This document shows positions 52,259 to 62,716 of a DNA stretch of 64,000 nt, piece by piece (within the stretch, counting starts at the first letter, position 1; each line of letters opens with the position of its first letter). Source of the DNA: Oscillatoriales cyanobacterium (lineage in GTDB: Bacteria > Cyanobacteriota > Cyanobacteriia > Cyanobacteriales > Laspinemataceae); contig JAABRM010000011.1 of assembly GCA_011390955.1 (NCBI GenBank), positions 116,400-180,399 on the forward strand, in the 5' to 3' direction. The notes beneath the pieces were generated by a model, which was not told the DNA's origin, searched no databases, and worked only from the letters and a program-made list of their open reading frames with translations. The position numbers were made by a program, and so were the translations under genes.

Positions 52259-53221
52259 CTAACCAGATACGGTGGTTAATTGAGGTTCTGGGTCTTGAAA
52301 TAAGGGCGTACTTAAATAACGTTCGCCAAAACTCGGCTGAATCATTACAATTAGTTTGCCTTCATTTTCAGGCCGTTTGCCAATCTTAATCGCCGCAGCG
52401 AGGGCTGCCCCAGAAGAAATTCCCGAAAGCAACCCTTCTTCCCGGGCTAGGCGCCGTCCATATGCGATCGCCTCTTCGTCGGTGACTTTAATTACTTCAT
52501 CAATTAGGTCTACATTCAGCACTTCGGGAACAAACCCGGCGCCGATCCCTTGGATCTTATGGGGGCCAGCAGAATACCCAGAGAGAACGGCACTATTCGC
52601 GGGTTCAACAGCCACTACTCGAAAACTGGATTTGCGCTGCTTCAGTACATCAGCCACCCCAGTTAAGGTGCCACCCGTACCCACACCGGCAACCAAGAAA
52701 TCCACTTGTCCATCAGTATCTTGCCAAATTTCTTCCGCCGTGGTTTGCCGATGAATTTGCGGATTTGAAGGATTGCTAAACTGTTGTAGCATATAGGCGT
52801 TGGGCATACTTTCAGCAATTTCATAAGCGCGTTCGATCGCCCCACGCATTCCCCGCGCTCCTTCGGTCAATTCTAACTTAGCGCCATAAGCTTGCAACAT
52901 GGCTCTGCGTTCTACGCTCATCGTATCGGGCATAGTAATAATCAACTCATACCCTTTAGCTGCCGCTACCATTGCTAAAGCAATACCAGTATTTCCCGAC
53001 GTAGGTTCTACCAAGACAGTTTTTCCCGGACTAATCAGCCCTTGTGCTTCTGCCACATTCACCATATTGACGCCAATTCGGTCTTTTACCGAAGCTGCTG
53101 GGTTCATGCCTTCTAATTTGACGACAATTTGAGCCACACAGCCTTCTGATTGCGGGATACGGTTGAGTTGGACTAACGGTGTCCGACCAATCAGTTCTGT
53201 AACATTTTGAGCAATTCGCAT
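52259..53221 (-). CDS. cysK: Cysteine synthase A (O-acetylserine sulfhydrylase)
   Basis: 320 aa. PLP enzyme: catalytic lysine in [34 protein letters not shown] substrate loop, [16 protein letters not shown] phosphate loop, and [17 protein letters not shown]. Makes cysteine from O-acetylserine and sulfide. Length typical. Divergent from the VKOR-thioredoxin gene. Confidence 0.97.
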   Translation of the reverse strand: MRIAQNVTELIGRTPLVQLNRIPQSEGCVAQIVVKLEGMNPAASVKDRIGVNMVNVAEAQGLISPGKTVLVEPTSGNTGIALAMVAAAKGYELIITMPDTMSVERRAMLQAYGAKLELTEGARGMRGAIERAYEIAESMPNAYMLQQFSNPSNPQIHRQTTAEEIWQDTDGQVDFLVAGVGTGGTLTGVADVLKQRKSSFRVVAVEPANSAVLSGYSAGPHKIQGIGAGFVPEVLNVDLIDEVIKVTDEEAIAYGRRLAREEGLLSGISSGAALAAAIKIGKRPENEGKLIVMIQPSFGERYLSTPLFQDPEPQLTTVSG

Positions 53222-53291
53222 AATAATTTAATTGCTGAAATTGATAATGGGTCAGTAAGATAAGATTATAACCTTTACAGTGGAGATATTT

Positions 53292-54200
53292 ATGTATTCT
53301 CAAAGAACGATTCCTTGGATTTACCGTAAGTCACGGTTTACGATCGCGGCGATCGCTTCTGTGGGGGCAGTAATTACAGCTTATCTGACCATCACAAAAT
53401 TCGCGGGAAGTACCGCAGTTTGTCCCACGGAAGGATGCGACAAAGTGCTAGAAAGTCCTTATGCGGTTGTCTTTGGTTTGCCCTTAGCACTATTTGGTTT
53501 TTTAGCCTATAGCAGTATGATTGGGGCGGCAGTATCTCCTTGGTTAGTGAATGCAGAAACCTCCAAAGCTTTTAGGGTGAAACTAGAGAACTCGACTTGG
53601 TTGTTCATGTTTGCCGGGGGAACTTCCATGATGATTTTTAGTGCTTATTTGATGTATATCAGCAATGTCGTTATCCAGGCGGTATGCTTGTACTGTATTG
53701 GTTCCGCATTCTGTGCTTTAGCCCTCTTTATTTTAACCGTTGTTGGTCGAGACTGGGACGACATTGGGCAGTTATTTTTTATCGGCATTATTGTGGGTCT
53801 CGTCACCATTATTGGCACATTAGCCATATATGCGCCGATTAATAATCCTCAAGCCAGACCTACAGAAAGTGGCTATATTATTACCAGCAGTTCTAATCCC
53901 GATAATATAGAGTTAGCCAAACATTTAACCTCTATAGGGGCGAAAATGTATGGGGCATTTTGGTGTGCTCATTGTAACGACCAAAAACAAATGTTTGGTC
54001 GAGAAGCGGCAGAAGAATTAAGTTATATCGAATGCGATCCTCAAGGCGTAAATCCTCAAGTTGCTTTATGTCAAGCAGCGAGAGTTCCTGGATATCCCAC
54101 CTGGGAAATTAATGGTCAAATGTATTCCGGGACTCGTTCTTTGGCAGAATTAGCCCAATTATCTGGTTATACAGGGCTGAATAATTTTGGTCTTCAGTAG
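53292..54200 (+). CDS. VKOR-thioredoxin fusion, disulfide-bond forming enzyme (LTO1-like)
   Basis: 302 aa from ATG 53292, with GGAGA upstream (GTG at 53280 is the alternative). Four to five membrane helices carry the VKOR cysteines: loop pair in AVCPTEGCDKVL and the CxxC in AVCLYCIGSAFC. C-terminal thioredoxin-like domain with AFWCAHCNDQKQMF and cis-Pro in ARVPGYPTWE. In cyanobacteria and chloroplasts (LTO1) this enzyme oxidises lumenal proteins with quinone as acceptor. Next to cysK. Confidence 0.95.
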   Translation: MYSQRTIPWIYRKSRFTIAAIASVGAVITAYLTITKFAGSTAVCPTEGCDKVLESPYAVVFGLPLALFGFLAYSSMIGAAVSPWLVNAETSKAFRVKLENSTWLFMFAGGTSMMIFSAYLMYISNVVIQAVCLYCIGSAFCALALFILTVVGRDWDDIGQLFFIGIIVGLVTIIGTLAIYAPINNPQARPTESGYIITSSSNPDNIELAKHLTSIGAKMYGAFWCAHCNDQKQMFGREAAEELSYIECDPQGVNPQVALCQAARVPGYPTWEINGQMYSGTRSLAELAQLSGYTGLNNFGLQ

Positions 54201-54340
54201 GGTGGGCATTGCCCACCTTACTATTATTTGTGGGCAATGCCTATTATTTGCGGGCATTGCCCACCCTACGTTTATTCCTTGTCCGGTGGGCAATGCCCAC
54301 CCTACGCGCTATTATTTGCGGGCATTGCCCACCCTACAAT
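54200..54340. repeat. GGGTGGGCAATGCCCACCC palindrome cluster
   Basis: About five hairpin units GTGGGCAATGCCCAC or GCGGGCATTGCCCACCC in 140 bp between convergent VKOR and Cu-ATPase genes; variants recur at 56810-56885 and 57372-57437. Confidence 0.85.
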
Positions 54341-54348
54341 TTGTAAAA

Positions 54349-56664
54349 TTAATCGGATAATTTCGGTTTAAATTTGCGTAAGCGGAGGGCATTTGATACT
54401 ACAGAAACGGAACTAAATGCCATTGCTGCCCCGGCAATAATCGGGTTGAGTAACCAGCCAAAGAACGGATAAAGAATTCCGGCGGCAATGGGAATTCCCG
54501 CTATGTTGTAAATGAAGGCAAAAAAGAGGTTTTGCCGGATATTATTTATGGTAGCATGACTTAGCTGAATAGCGGTAATAATTCCCTGTAAATCTCCAGA
54601 AATTAGGGTGATATCACTGGCAGCGATCGCGACATCAGTGCCAGTCCCAATAGCAATCCCCACATCCGCTTGGGCTAAAGCTGGGGCATCATTAATACCA
54701 TCTCCAACCATTGCGACAATTTTGCTTTTTGCTTGTAATATTCTGATTTGTTCTGCTTTCTCTTCGGGGCGAACTTCTGCTAATACTTTGGTGATGCCAA
54801 CTTGACGCGCGATCGCCTCTGCGGTTTGGCGATTATCTCCCGTTAACATTACCACATCTAAGCCCATTTTTTTCAAGGTTTTAACTGCATTTATGGAAGA
54901 GGGTTTGACCGCATCGGCAATGGCAAATAACCCTTGAACTTGGCCGTTAATCGCTAACCAAGCGGTAGTTTTTCCTTGGCTTTCCCACGTTTCTTGATAT
55001 GCGGCTAAAACTTGGGTGTTAATATTTAATCGATCTAACCACCGTTTGGTGCCAATTTGCACTAAGTTATCCTCAATTATCCCTTCAACTCCCATGCCTG
55101 CGATCGCGGCAAAATCTCTAATCTCCGGTGAAGACATTGCTACTCCCTGAGACTTAGCGTATTCCACAATTGCTTCCCCCAAAGGATGTTCTGAATTACT
55201 TTCCACTACTGCGGCAAAAGCTAATAATTCAATTTCACTATAATCGACAAGATTATCCCCAAGATTATCCCCAATATTATCCCCAATTAAAGAAACTGTG
55301 ATATAATCGGTGACAGTAGGTTTACCTTGGGTAATCGTGCCAGTTTTATCTAACACAATGGTTTGAATTTTATGGGCTAGTTCTAAACTCTCCGCCCCTT
55401 TAATTAAAATACCATATTCTGCCCCTAAACCAGTACCTACCATGACTGAAGTGGGGGTAGCTAAACCCAAAGCACAAGGACAAGCAATAATCAGCACTCC
55501 CAAGGTAGTAATCATCGCCATAGTTAGGTTGCCCGTTGTCTTAAACCAAATCAAAAAGGTAATAACTGCGATCGCCATAACCACGGGGACAAACCACCCA
55601 GTAACGCGATCGGCTAACCGTTGAATTGGGGCCTTACTGCCTTGGGCTTCTTGGACTAATTTTACTATCTGGGCTAACATAGTATCCTTGCCCACTCGTG
55701 CAGCCCGAAATTGAAAACTGCCGGTCTTATTAATCGTCCCTCCAATTACTTCATCACCTACCTGTTTTTTCACCGGCAAAGGTTCACCTGTCACCATTGC
55801 CTCATCAACTTGAGAAACCCCGGAAATCACCTCACCATCTACGGGAATTTTTTCCCCAGGGCGGACTAAAATAATATCACCCACTTGCACCTGTTCTATA
55901 GGCAGGTCTATAGGTTCCCCATTTTGAATTACCCTCGCAGTTTTGGCTTGCAAACCCATCAATTTACTAATCGCTTCAGAAGTTTTGCCTCTAGCGCGAC
56001 TTTCCAACAATCTGCCCAATAAAATTAGGGTAATAATCACCGCTGCGGGTTCATAGTAAATCGCCGCTTCTAACCCATTACTTTGGAAAAAGTCGGGGAA
56101 AAAAGTGGCAAACAAAGAATATAAATAAGCGGAACCTGTTCCCAGGGAAACCAACGTATTCATATCCGCTGTATGATGTAAAAGTGACTTCCAAGCCCCG
56201 GTAAAAAATTGCTGACCGCACCAAACCATTACCGGAGTAGCTAATACTAATTGCACCCAAGCATTATGTAGCCACATCGGGAACCACGGCCAATGAAGTC
56301 CGGTCATGGCGGGTAAAGAACCAATGACTAAAATGGCACTAATTACTCCGCCAAATATTACCTTATTTTTTAATTGCTGTTCTAACTGTTTTTGGGCTAA
56401 TTGTTCAGGGGTGTTTTCGCTGGTGTTTTCGCTAAATGCTTGAAAGAAATCCGTCAGTGGTTCGGCGCTATAACCAGCATCGCTGACGGCTTTTTGGATG
56501 ATGAATACATCGGTTTTTTGGGGATGATATGCTACTTTGGCTTGCGCTATGGCAAAGTTCACGGAGCAGCGATCGACTCCCGGAACGTTTTGCAGGGCTT
56601 TTTCAATCCGGTTGGCACAAGCAGCACAGCCCATCCCTTTTAAACGGAGATTGATGGTTTCCAT
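54349..56664 (-). CDS. Copper-transporting P1B-type ATPase (PacS/CtaA/CopA type)
   Basis: 771 aa. N-terminal heavy-metal domain with [15 protein letters not shown] (Cys-13/16), membrane CPC in [20 protein letters not shown], phosphorylation [14 protein letters not shown] motif in [14 protein letters not shown], hinge [16 protein letters not shown]. Moves Cu+ out of the cytoplasm, or into thylakoids for plastocyanin if it is PacS. A small repeat ([14 protein letters not shown]) lies in the nucleotide-binding domain. No copper regulator gene nearby. Confidence 0.95.
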   Translation of the reverse strand: METINLRLKGMGCAACANRIEKALQNVPGVDRCSVNFAIAQAKVAYHPQKTDVFIIQKAVSDAGYSAEPLTDFFQAFSENTSENTPEQLAQKQLEQQLKNKVIFGGVISAILVIGSLPAMTGLHWPWFPMWLHNAWVQLVLATPVMVWCGQQFFTGAWKSLLHHTADMNTLVSLGTGSAYLYSLFATFFPDFFQSNGLEAAIYYEPAAVIITLILLGRLLESRARGKTSEAISKLMGLQAKTARVIQNGEPIDLPIEQVQVGDIILVRPGEKIPVDGEVISGVSQVDEAMVTGEPLPVKKQVGDEVIGGTINKTGSFQFRAARVGKDTMLAQIVKLVQEAQGSKAPIQRLADRVTGWFVPVVMAIAVITFLIWFKTTGNLTMAMITTLGVLIIACPCALGLATPTSVMVGTGLGAEYGILIKGAESLELAHKIQTIVLDKTGTITQGKPTVTDYITVSLIGDNIGDNLGDNLVDYSEIELLAFAAVVESNSEHPLGEAIVEYAKSQGVAMSSPEIRDFAAIAGMGVEGIIEDNLVQIGTKRWLDRLNINTQVLAAYQETWESQGKTTAWLAINGQVQGLFAIADAVKPSSINAVKTLKKMGLDVVMLTGDNRQTAEAIARQVGITKVLAEVRPEEKAEQIRILQAKSKIVAMVGDGINDAPALAQADVGIAIGTGTDVAIAASDITLISGDLQGIITAIQLSHATINNIRQNLFFAFIYNIAGIPIAAGILYPFFGWLLNPIIAGAAMAFSSVSVVSNALRLRKFKPKLSD

Positions 56665-57062
56665 AAAGAGTATGTGAAATTACGACTAGATACCATCAGG
56701 GTAATGTCTCCAGTTGGCTGGAGACTCAAGAAAGCTTTACAAAAGTTAATAAATAGGGCGGTGGCCGCCATCGGGTGCAGGGGATCTGGGGATCTGGGGT
56801 GCAGTCTTGTAGGGTGGGCAAGGTTTTGCCCACCCTAGTCTTGTAGGGTGGGCAAAATTTGCCCACCCTACTGCCCACCCTAGGAAAGATAAAGAAAATC
56901 TTTAAAATTAGCGTTTCTATGATATAATAAAGGTAAGGTTAACTTTTAGTTTTAACCGGCGCTTAGAGTCTAAGGCAGACGATTTTTAGGATGATTCAAG
57001 TTCTCAGTTTATGAGGATTTGATGACAAAAAAAATTAAATAGATTAAAGCACGAGGTGGACG
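56665..57062. other. Intergenic region with palindromes and a TATAAT promoter
   Basis: 398 bp. GTAGGGTGGGCAAGGTTTTG and GGGTGGGCAAAATTTGCCC palindromes fill 56810-56885. At 56923-56928 a perfect TATAAT with an A/T-rich upstream lies 135 bp before the zinc-ribbon gene and is its likely -10. No other gene seen. Confidence 0.5.
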
Positions 57063-57359
57063 ATGAAAAATAAAGCCGAAGTGTTAGAAAAAATGAAATC
57101 GACCTGGCACTATTACAGAGATTATCGGCGATCGCATAATTCGATGGAAAATAATCTTTGTGATGAAGGAGTGTGTCAGGGAGTTTTATGTGTTGATGCC
57201 TTATATGACGACTATCAACACTTGAAAAGAGAGTTAAAAAATACCACAGGGATAACCACTTGTCCGGAATGTGGGGAAACAATTGAACCGATTACCGATA
57301 AATGTCCTGCTTGTGGGGTGAGATTTATCACCGCTTGGGATCGCGAATGGGGTAACTAA
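57063..57359 (+). CDS. Small C-terminal zinc-ribbon protein
   Basis: 98 aa. N-terminal helical, His/Tyr-rich part (MKSTWHYYRDYRRSHNSMEN), two cysteines in CDEGVCQGVLC, and a C-terminal zinc ribbon TTCPECGETIEPITDKCPAC. Ribosome-binding site GAGGTG upstream. Function unknown. Confidence 0.8.
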   Translation: MKNKAEVLEKMKSTWHYYRDYRRSHNSMENNLCDEGVCQGVLCVDALYDDYQHLKRELKNTTGITTCPECGETIEPITDKCPACGVRFITAWDREWGN

Positions 57360-57445
57360 TTTCTCAGAATTGTAGGGTGGGCAAGTTTTGCCACCCTACG
57401 TTTGCTTGTGCGGTGGGCAAGTTTTGCCCACCCTACGTTTATGGC

Positions 57446-59668
57446 TTAGTTTTTACTATTCAGGGTGGAAAAAGTCTGATATTTCTGAAGAGAATCAGGG
57501 ACATTCACCGCCATATCTAAGCCTTGCACCTCTTGCCAATTGGTATTGTCATCCCAGGTAATATTTTGCAAATCAGCATCGCTGAGGTTAGCACCCTTGA
57601 GATTGACACTACTGAGGTCAGCCCCACTCAAATCCGCACTCCGCAGGTTGGTGCCCGTTAAATTAGCGTGGCGCAAATCCGCCCGGAATAAATCCGTGCT
57701 GTGCAGATTCGCCCGCGTTAAATTAGCGTAACTTAAATTAGCTCCACTGAGGTTGGCTCCGGTGAGGTAAGCCCCAGATAAATTACTGCTACTGAGGTTG
57801 GCCCCACTGAGGTAGGCCATACTTAAAGAAGTTTCAGTTAAGTTAGCATGGCTCAGATCAGCACCTACGAGATAGGTGCTGATTAAGTCAACGTGACTGA
57901 GGTTAATCCCACTGAGGAAGACCCCAGCGATGCGTAAAAAGGCGGAAACGTCGAGGGAACAGCTATAACCGATGATGCAAAATAGTTGATCTTTATTAAA
58001 CTGTTCGGTGTCGGGAACGCCGCAAGGATAGAAGTTGATTTGTTCTTTTAGGTCATAATTTTCCTGGGCATAGCGATGTAATTCTAGTAATAAAATCATT
58101 ACATTTAGCCCTGCATAAAGATCCACTTGACGCTGACCTAAATCAATGCCTTGCTTTTGCAGTTGTCTGGCTTTTTTCTGGGGTAAACTGTCTTCGATCG
58201 CGTCAATAAATACTCCCTGACACCAGCGCCAGTAAAAGTTTTCTAGGCGGTGAAACAGTTCTACGGGACGAAAATTATGACTAAGACCGAGTAACCCGAT
58301 CGAGAATTCCACCAGTTCTAAGGTTAAACGACCATAACCGAGGAGATCGTAAATTTCCCAGTCCATAAGCTGAGTGGGAATATAAAATTTTTCCCGCTGC
58401 ACTCCGGGGATTGTCCAACTTTCGATGCTTTGGGCTAATCTGGTGGCAAATAAAAAGTCGCCAAAGGTTGTGTGGCTGATTTGAAATTCTTTGATTTCCA
58501 GATAATTACTCGTTTTTTGGGCAAAAATTCCCAGGGGAGTTTCCAGGGTTTTTCGCTCTAATATTTGAGCAATTTGGGTTAATAAGTTTTTGGCATCGGG
58601 CAAGTTTTCCAATCGGCGATCGATATTGTTTAATGGGGCAGAAAAACTGCCGGATTGCCGCACCGATAAGCCAATTTCTATGAGCAGCGATCGCCAGTTA
58701 TCTAAAGCATCAATATTGGGAAATTCATCTTTACGAGTTTGGGGATGAAAACAGCTAACTACCCACTCTAATACTTGCTGATAAATGAGAATTTTCGCTT
58801 GAGTATAGTTAGCATTCTCTATTCTTTCCGGGTGCAACTGCCCATCGCGATGCAGAACTGATAAAAAGTATAGCCACAGGGGTTCTCTGGCGAGTTCTTT
58901 TAAGGAGGCAGGACAGGTGTAATCTTGTAAAAATTGCGATAAATCAACCGGATTTGTTTCGCTGACTAAACTAGACCATTTGCCGAACCATTCCTGCTGG
59001 ATTTCATCATCCATTGGTGACAGTTCTAACCGCTCTAAATTACTGGGTAAAAACCGTTCTAACCCTTTTAATGCTACGGAACGTCCGGTGATAATTACCT
59101 GATGACCCATAGAATTATTTTGGGAACATTCTTTTTGAAATTCGGCAACTTGTTGCAAGAATTCCTCTAAACTGCGACTATTTCTGCTGGGGGGAAGTTC
59201 ATCAAATCCATCCAGGAAAAATAAAAAGCGAGTCACTCCACTGGTTAACCAATAATCTCGATATTTGGCAAAGGTGTTTTTCAGGTGCGATCGCAGGTTA
59301 TATTCAAAACTAGGTTGAATAATTTTGAAATCGTTGAGGTGAATTAAAATAGGCGTCCATTGGGGATACATTTCCTGGCGCACCCAATCCGCCATAAACC
59401 GACAAAATAGGGTTTTTCCCGACCCAGCTTTGCCTTGAATTAACATTACTCGATCGGCAAAATTTTCTGGCTGCAAAATTTCTTTTACTCGGCTTGCCAA
59501 AATTACCGGCAGACTATATTGATTTAGGTTTCCGTTGGCATCAATTGCTTGGGCTTTTAAGGAAACATAGATGTCCTGAAATGTGAAATTTTCCGCAAAA
59601 ACTTTTTGTTTGGGGGCAGCGGCAATTTCCTGCTCTAGATAATGCTTGACTTTCTGATATTTCTTCAA
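57446..59668 (-). CDS. NACHT NTPase with C-terminal pentapeptide repeats
   Basis: 740 aa. NACHT domain: Walker A GKAGSGKT at 79-86, Walker B-like FLFFLDGFDELPPS at 148-161, sensor-like QVIITGRSVALKG. A long helical section follows (~250-560), then about 24 pentapeptides (~585-715: LSHVDLISTYLVGADLSHAN etc.). NACHT-family NTPases with a repeat C-terminus are STAND-type switches; related bacterial proteins act in phage defence. No nuclease or other effector domain is seen at the N-terminus (~70 residues), so the output is unclear. Confidence 0.88.
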   Translation of the reverse strand: MKKYQKVKHYLEQEIAAAPKQKVFAENFTFQDIYVSLKAQAIDANGNLNQYSLPVILASRVKEILQPENFADRVMLIQGKAGSGKTLFCRFMADWVRQEMYPQWTPILIHLNDFKIIQPSFEYNLRSHLKNTFAKYRDYWLTSGVTRFLFFLDGFDELPPSRNSRSLEEFLQQVAEFQKECSQNNSMGHQVIITGRSVALKGLERFLPSNLERLELSPMDDEIQQEWFGKWSSLVSETNPVDLSQFLQDYTCPASLKELAREPLWLYFLSVLHRDGQLHPERIENANYTQAKILIYQQVLEWVVSCFHPQTRKDEFPNIDALDNWRSLLIEIGLSVRQSGSFSAPLNNIDRRLENLPDAKNLLTQIAQILERKTLETPLGIFAQKTSNYLEIKEFQISHTTFGDFLFATRLAQSIESWTIPGVQREKFYIPTQLMDWEIYDLLGYGRLTLELVEFSIGLLGLSHNFRPVELFHRLENFYWRWCQGVFIDAIEDSLPQKKARQLQKQGIDLGQRQVDLYAGLNVMILLLELHRYAQENYDLKEQINFYPCGVPDTEQFNKDQLFCIIGYSCSLDVSAFLRIAGVFLSGINLSHVDLISTYLVGADLSHANLTETSLSMAYLSGANLSSSNLSGAYLTGANLSGANLSYANLTRANLHSTDLFRADLRHANLTGTNLRSADLSGADLSSVNLKGANLSDADLQNITWDDNTNWQEVQGLDMAVNVPDSLQKYQTFSTLNSKN

Positions 59669-59769
59669 GTTATCCCTCTACTTAAATATCAATCTATGGT
59701 ACTCGCTATTTAGTTTACCCCTACTCAGGCGATTAATTGGCTTTTTCTACCTGCCAAGTTCTCCTCTGC

Positions 59770-59950
59770 GAGAGGGGCGGGGCAGAGGTGCAGAGGTGCA
59801 GAGGAGCAGAGGTGCAGAGGAGCGGAGGTGCAGAGGTGCAGAGGAGCAGAGGAGCAGAGGAGCAGAGGTGCAGAGGAGCAGAGGAGCGGAGGAGCAGAGT
59901 GAATAATTGATAATTAACAATTGATAATTGTCAATTATCAATTGTTAATT
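59770..59950. repeat. GCAGAGG minisatellite and TTGATAATT palindrome
   Basis: Repeats of GCAGAGGTGCAGAGGAGCAG type, about 10-bp units, at 59775-59900, then AACAATTGATAATTGTCAAT and TATCAATTGTTAATTGTT. The 59669-60215 gap has no gene besides frames through these repeats; a GCACCCCTGCACCCCTG stretch follows at 59985. Confidence 0.8.
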
Positions 59951-60215
59951 GTTCTCCCCTGCCGATGGCGGGCAGATGGTGGGCTCCTCTGCACCCCTGC
60001 ACCCCTGCCCCCCAAACTCCCCAAACTCCCCACAGTCCTATTTGCTAAAAATTTGCAAAATAGTGACAAATCAAGCCAAAATATGGCGGAAATCCCGATA
60101 AGGTTTGGTTAATGCGTTTTGGCTGGTTTCGCCGTGAGGCACCATGAGTCAGTCAGATCGCGATCGGTACGATCGGCGATCCGATCCATGTTTTTATGTT
60201 GAAGTGAGTGAGTGT

Positions 60216-61712
60216 ATGAGAAAAAATACCGTTTGCCTAGTGCTACTTTTTCTGGCAATGTCCACAGCAGCGATCGCCCAAGGGGAAGCAAGCACTGCCA
60301 ACAGTGGCGGTTTACTTCAAGTAATTGATAGTGTCTTTGCTCAAATTGTCGCGGTGATGTCTAGCGTGCTGTTTTTCAGTATTAGTGGCATTCCCTTGAT
60401 TGTCTTATGGCTGGTTAGTGGGGCGATTTTCTTTACCATTCGCATGGGTTTGATCAATTTCCGCGCCTTTAAGCACGCTATTTTTGTGGTGCAAGGTCAC
60501 TTTGACGATCCCTCGGAAGAAGGAGAGGTTTCCCACTTCCAAGCTTTGGCTGCTGCCCTGTCCGCAACGGTGGGATTGGGGAATATTGCCGGGGTTTCGG
60601 TAGCGGTGAGCGTAGGCGGCCCTGGGGCGGTGGTCTGGATGACTCTAGCCGGTTTGTTCGGCATGACGAGCAAGTTTGTGGAATGTACCCTGGCGCAAAA
60701 ATATCGGGTAGTGGCAGAGGATGGTACGGTTTCCGGCGGACCAATGCATTACCTTTCTAGCGGTTTGGCGGATAGAGGACTGGGGCAACTGGGTAAGGGT
60801 TTGGCGGGACTGTTTGCGGTACTCTGTATTTTTGCTTCCTTGGGGGGCGGCAATATGTTCCAAGCCAACCAGTCTTATGCCGCGATCGCTGGTTTGGTTC
60901 CACTATTTCCTAACTGGGCTTATGGTTTAGGAATTGCCTTTTTGGTCGGTTTAGTGATTATTGGTGGGATTAAAAGAATCGGTTCTGTAGCGGGCGCTTT
61001 GGTGCCCGCTATGTGTTTAATTTATGTGTTGGCAGCCTTGTGGATTTTGGTAAGCAATTTTAGCCAAATTCCCGCTGCTTTTAGCTCGATTATTCAAGGG
61101 GCATTTTCTCCCGAAGCGGTTGAAGGCGGTTTTATTGGGGTCTTGGTTCAGGGAATTAGACGAGCGGTTTTTTCTAATGAAGCGGGGGTGGGTTCAGCCG
61201 CGATCGCCCATGCGGCAGCCAAAACCAAAGAACCCATCCGGGAGGGAATTGTGGCCTTACTAGAACCCTTCATCGATACGGTAGTTATCTGTAATATGAC
61301 CGCGTTAGTGGTGGTAATTACCGGCGCTTATACACAGGAAGGACTGAAGGGAGTGGAAATCACCAAAGAGGCTTTTGGTAGTGCGATTAGTTGGTTCCCG
61401 GTGATTCTCACCTTGGCGGTATTTCTGTTTGCTTTCTCCACGATGATTTCTTGGAGTTATTACGGAGAAAGATGCTGGGCTTATTTGTTTGGCAATCACA
61501 CCATTCAAATTTACCACGGCATTTATGTGGTTTGTATATTTATTGGTTCCGTGGTCAACTTGGGAGCAATTATCGATTTCACGGATATGATGTTTTTCTG
61601 TATGGCTTTTCCTAATATGTTGGGCGGATTTATTATGTCCAATGAGGTGGCCGCTGATTTGAATGATTATATGAGTCGGCTCAAAAGTGGAGCCATGCCG
61701 GTTTATAAGTAA
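60216..61712 (+). CDS. Sodium:alanine/glycine symporter (AGCS family)
   Basis: 498 aa from ATG 60216, which begins a hydrophobic signal-like segment (NTVCLVLLFLAMSTAAIA); an ATG at 60144 would add 24 polar residues. AGCS landmarks: HFQALAAALSATVGLGNIAG, GGPGAVVWMTLAGLFGMTSK, GGGNMFQANQSY, FSNEAGVGSAAIAHAAAK, FSTMISWSYYGERCW. About ten membrane helices. Imports small amino acids with Na+. Confidence 0.93.
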   Translation: MRKNTVCLVLLFLAMSTAAIAQGEASTANSGGLLQVIDSVFAQIVAVMSSVLFFSISGIPLIVLWLVSGAIFFTIRMGLINFRAFKHAIFVVQGHFDDPSEEGEVSHFQALAAALSATVGLGNIAGVSVAVSVGGPGAVVWMTLAGLFGMTSKFVECTLAQKYRVVAEDGTVSGGPMHYLSSGLADRGLGQLGKGLAGLFAVLCIFASLGGGNMFQANQSYAAIAGLVPLFPNWAYGLGIAFLVGLVIIGGIKRIGSVAGALVPAMCLIYVLAALWILVSNFSQIPAAFSSIIQGAFSPEAVEGGFIGVLVQGIRRAVFSNEAGVGSAAIAHAAAKTKEPIREGIVALLEPFIDTVVICNMTALVVVITGAYTQEGLKGVEITKEAFGSAISWFPVILTLAVFLFAFSTMISWSYYGERCWAYLFGNHTIQIYHGIYVVCIFIGSVVNLGAIIDFTDMMFFCMAFPNMLGGFIMSNEVAADLNDYMSRLKSGAMPVYK

Positions 61713-61717
61713 AAACC

Positions 61718-61780
61718 AGAAACCCGGTTTCTTGAAGAAACCGGGTTTCTTTGTTTGTCAAGAAACCCGGTTTGTTTGTT
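61718..61780. repeat. AGAAACC repeat cluster 14
   Basis: Three abutting copies (AGAAACCCGGTTTCTTGAAG, AAACCGGGTTTCTTTG, AGAAACCCGGTTTGTTTG) between convergent AGCS and lipA genes; likely serves as a two-way terminator. Confidence 0.88.
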
Positions 61781-62716
61781 CTAACTTTCTTCCCCCGCAT
61801 GGTAGGAACTGCGGACTAATGGACCCGATCGCACATGGGAAAAGCCCATTTCTTTGGCGATCGCCCCTAAGCGATCGAAATCCTCTGGGGTCCAATATCT
61901 TTCTACGGGCAAATGTTCCAGAGATGGTCGCATATATTGACCCAAGGTAAGGCGATCGCAGTCTACGGCCCGTAAATCCTGCATCGTCTCGATCGCCTCC
62001 GCTTCGGTTTCCCCAGTTCCTAGCATTAACCCAGACTTCGTGGGAATAGTCGGATCTAATTCTTTGACTATTCTTAATACATCTAGAGAGCGATCGTATT
62101 TCGCCCCACGACGAACCGGGCCAGTCAAGCGGCGCACGGTTTCTAGATTATGGTTATAACAAGCGGGTTTTGCCCGGACTACGGTGGCAATGCGATCGCG
62201 TTGTAACTCAGCAGTAGTTTTCTCCTCCGACTGCCCCCCCCAAAAATCCGGGGTCAACACCTCGATTTGGGTTGCTGGGTTCAATCGGCGAATTTCGTCC
62301 ATAGTTGCCGCAAACCAACCGGCGCCCCCATCCGCCAAATCATCCCTAGTCACGGAAGTCAGCACCACATAACGCAACCCCAAAAGTTGCACCGACTCCG
62401 CCACCTTCCGGGGTTCCTCTGGATCCAAAGGCATCGGCGCATGACCTTTATCCACCTGACAAAAAGCACAAGACCGGGTACAAATTGGCCCCATCAACAA
62501 AAAAGTTGCCGTCTTTTGGCTATAACACTCTCCTCGGTTGGGGCAGCGTCCCTCCTCACAAATCGTATGAATTTGCCGTTGCTTAATAATTTGCTGAACC
62601 GTGGAAATCTCACTAGCTTTGCCAATGGGACGGCGCAACCAATCCGGCATTGCCTGAATTTCCGCCCGACGTGCGGCTAAAGGATTTAAAGTAGTTTCAT
62701 TGCGTGGCATCGACAT
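61781..62716 (-). CDS. lipA: Lipoyl synthase
   Basis: 311 aa radical SAM enzyme. Auxiliary cluster cysteines in [14 protein letters not shown] and SAM cluster in [10 protein letters not shown] (CxxxCxxC), [29 protein letters not shown], and the C-terminal [13 protein letters not shown] with the conserved serine. Inserts two sulfurs into protein-bound octanoate. Length typical. Confidence 0.97.
   Translation of the reverse strand: MSMPRNETTLNPLAARRAEIQAMPDWLRRPIGKASEISTVQQIIKQRQIHTICEEGRCPNRGECYSQKTATFLLMGPICTRSCAFCQVDKGHAPMPLDPEEPRKVAESVQLLGLRYVVLTSVTRDDLADGGAGWFAATMDEIRRLNPATQIEVLTPDFWGGQSEEKTTAELQRDRIATVVRAKPACYNHNLETVRRLTGPVRRGAKYDRSLDVLRIVKELDPTIPTKSGLMLGTGETEAEAIETMQDLRAVDCDRLTLGQYMRPSLEHLPVERYWTPEDFDRLGAIAKEMGFSHVRSGPLVRSSYHAGEES

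Noticed and set aside
59747..59941. 64-aa frame rich in Ser/Ala/Pro/Leu (- strand)
   Set aside because: Translation of the GCAGAGG minisatellite, not a gene.
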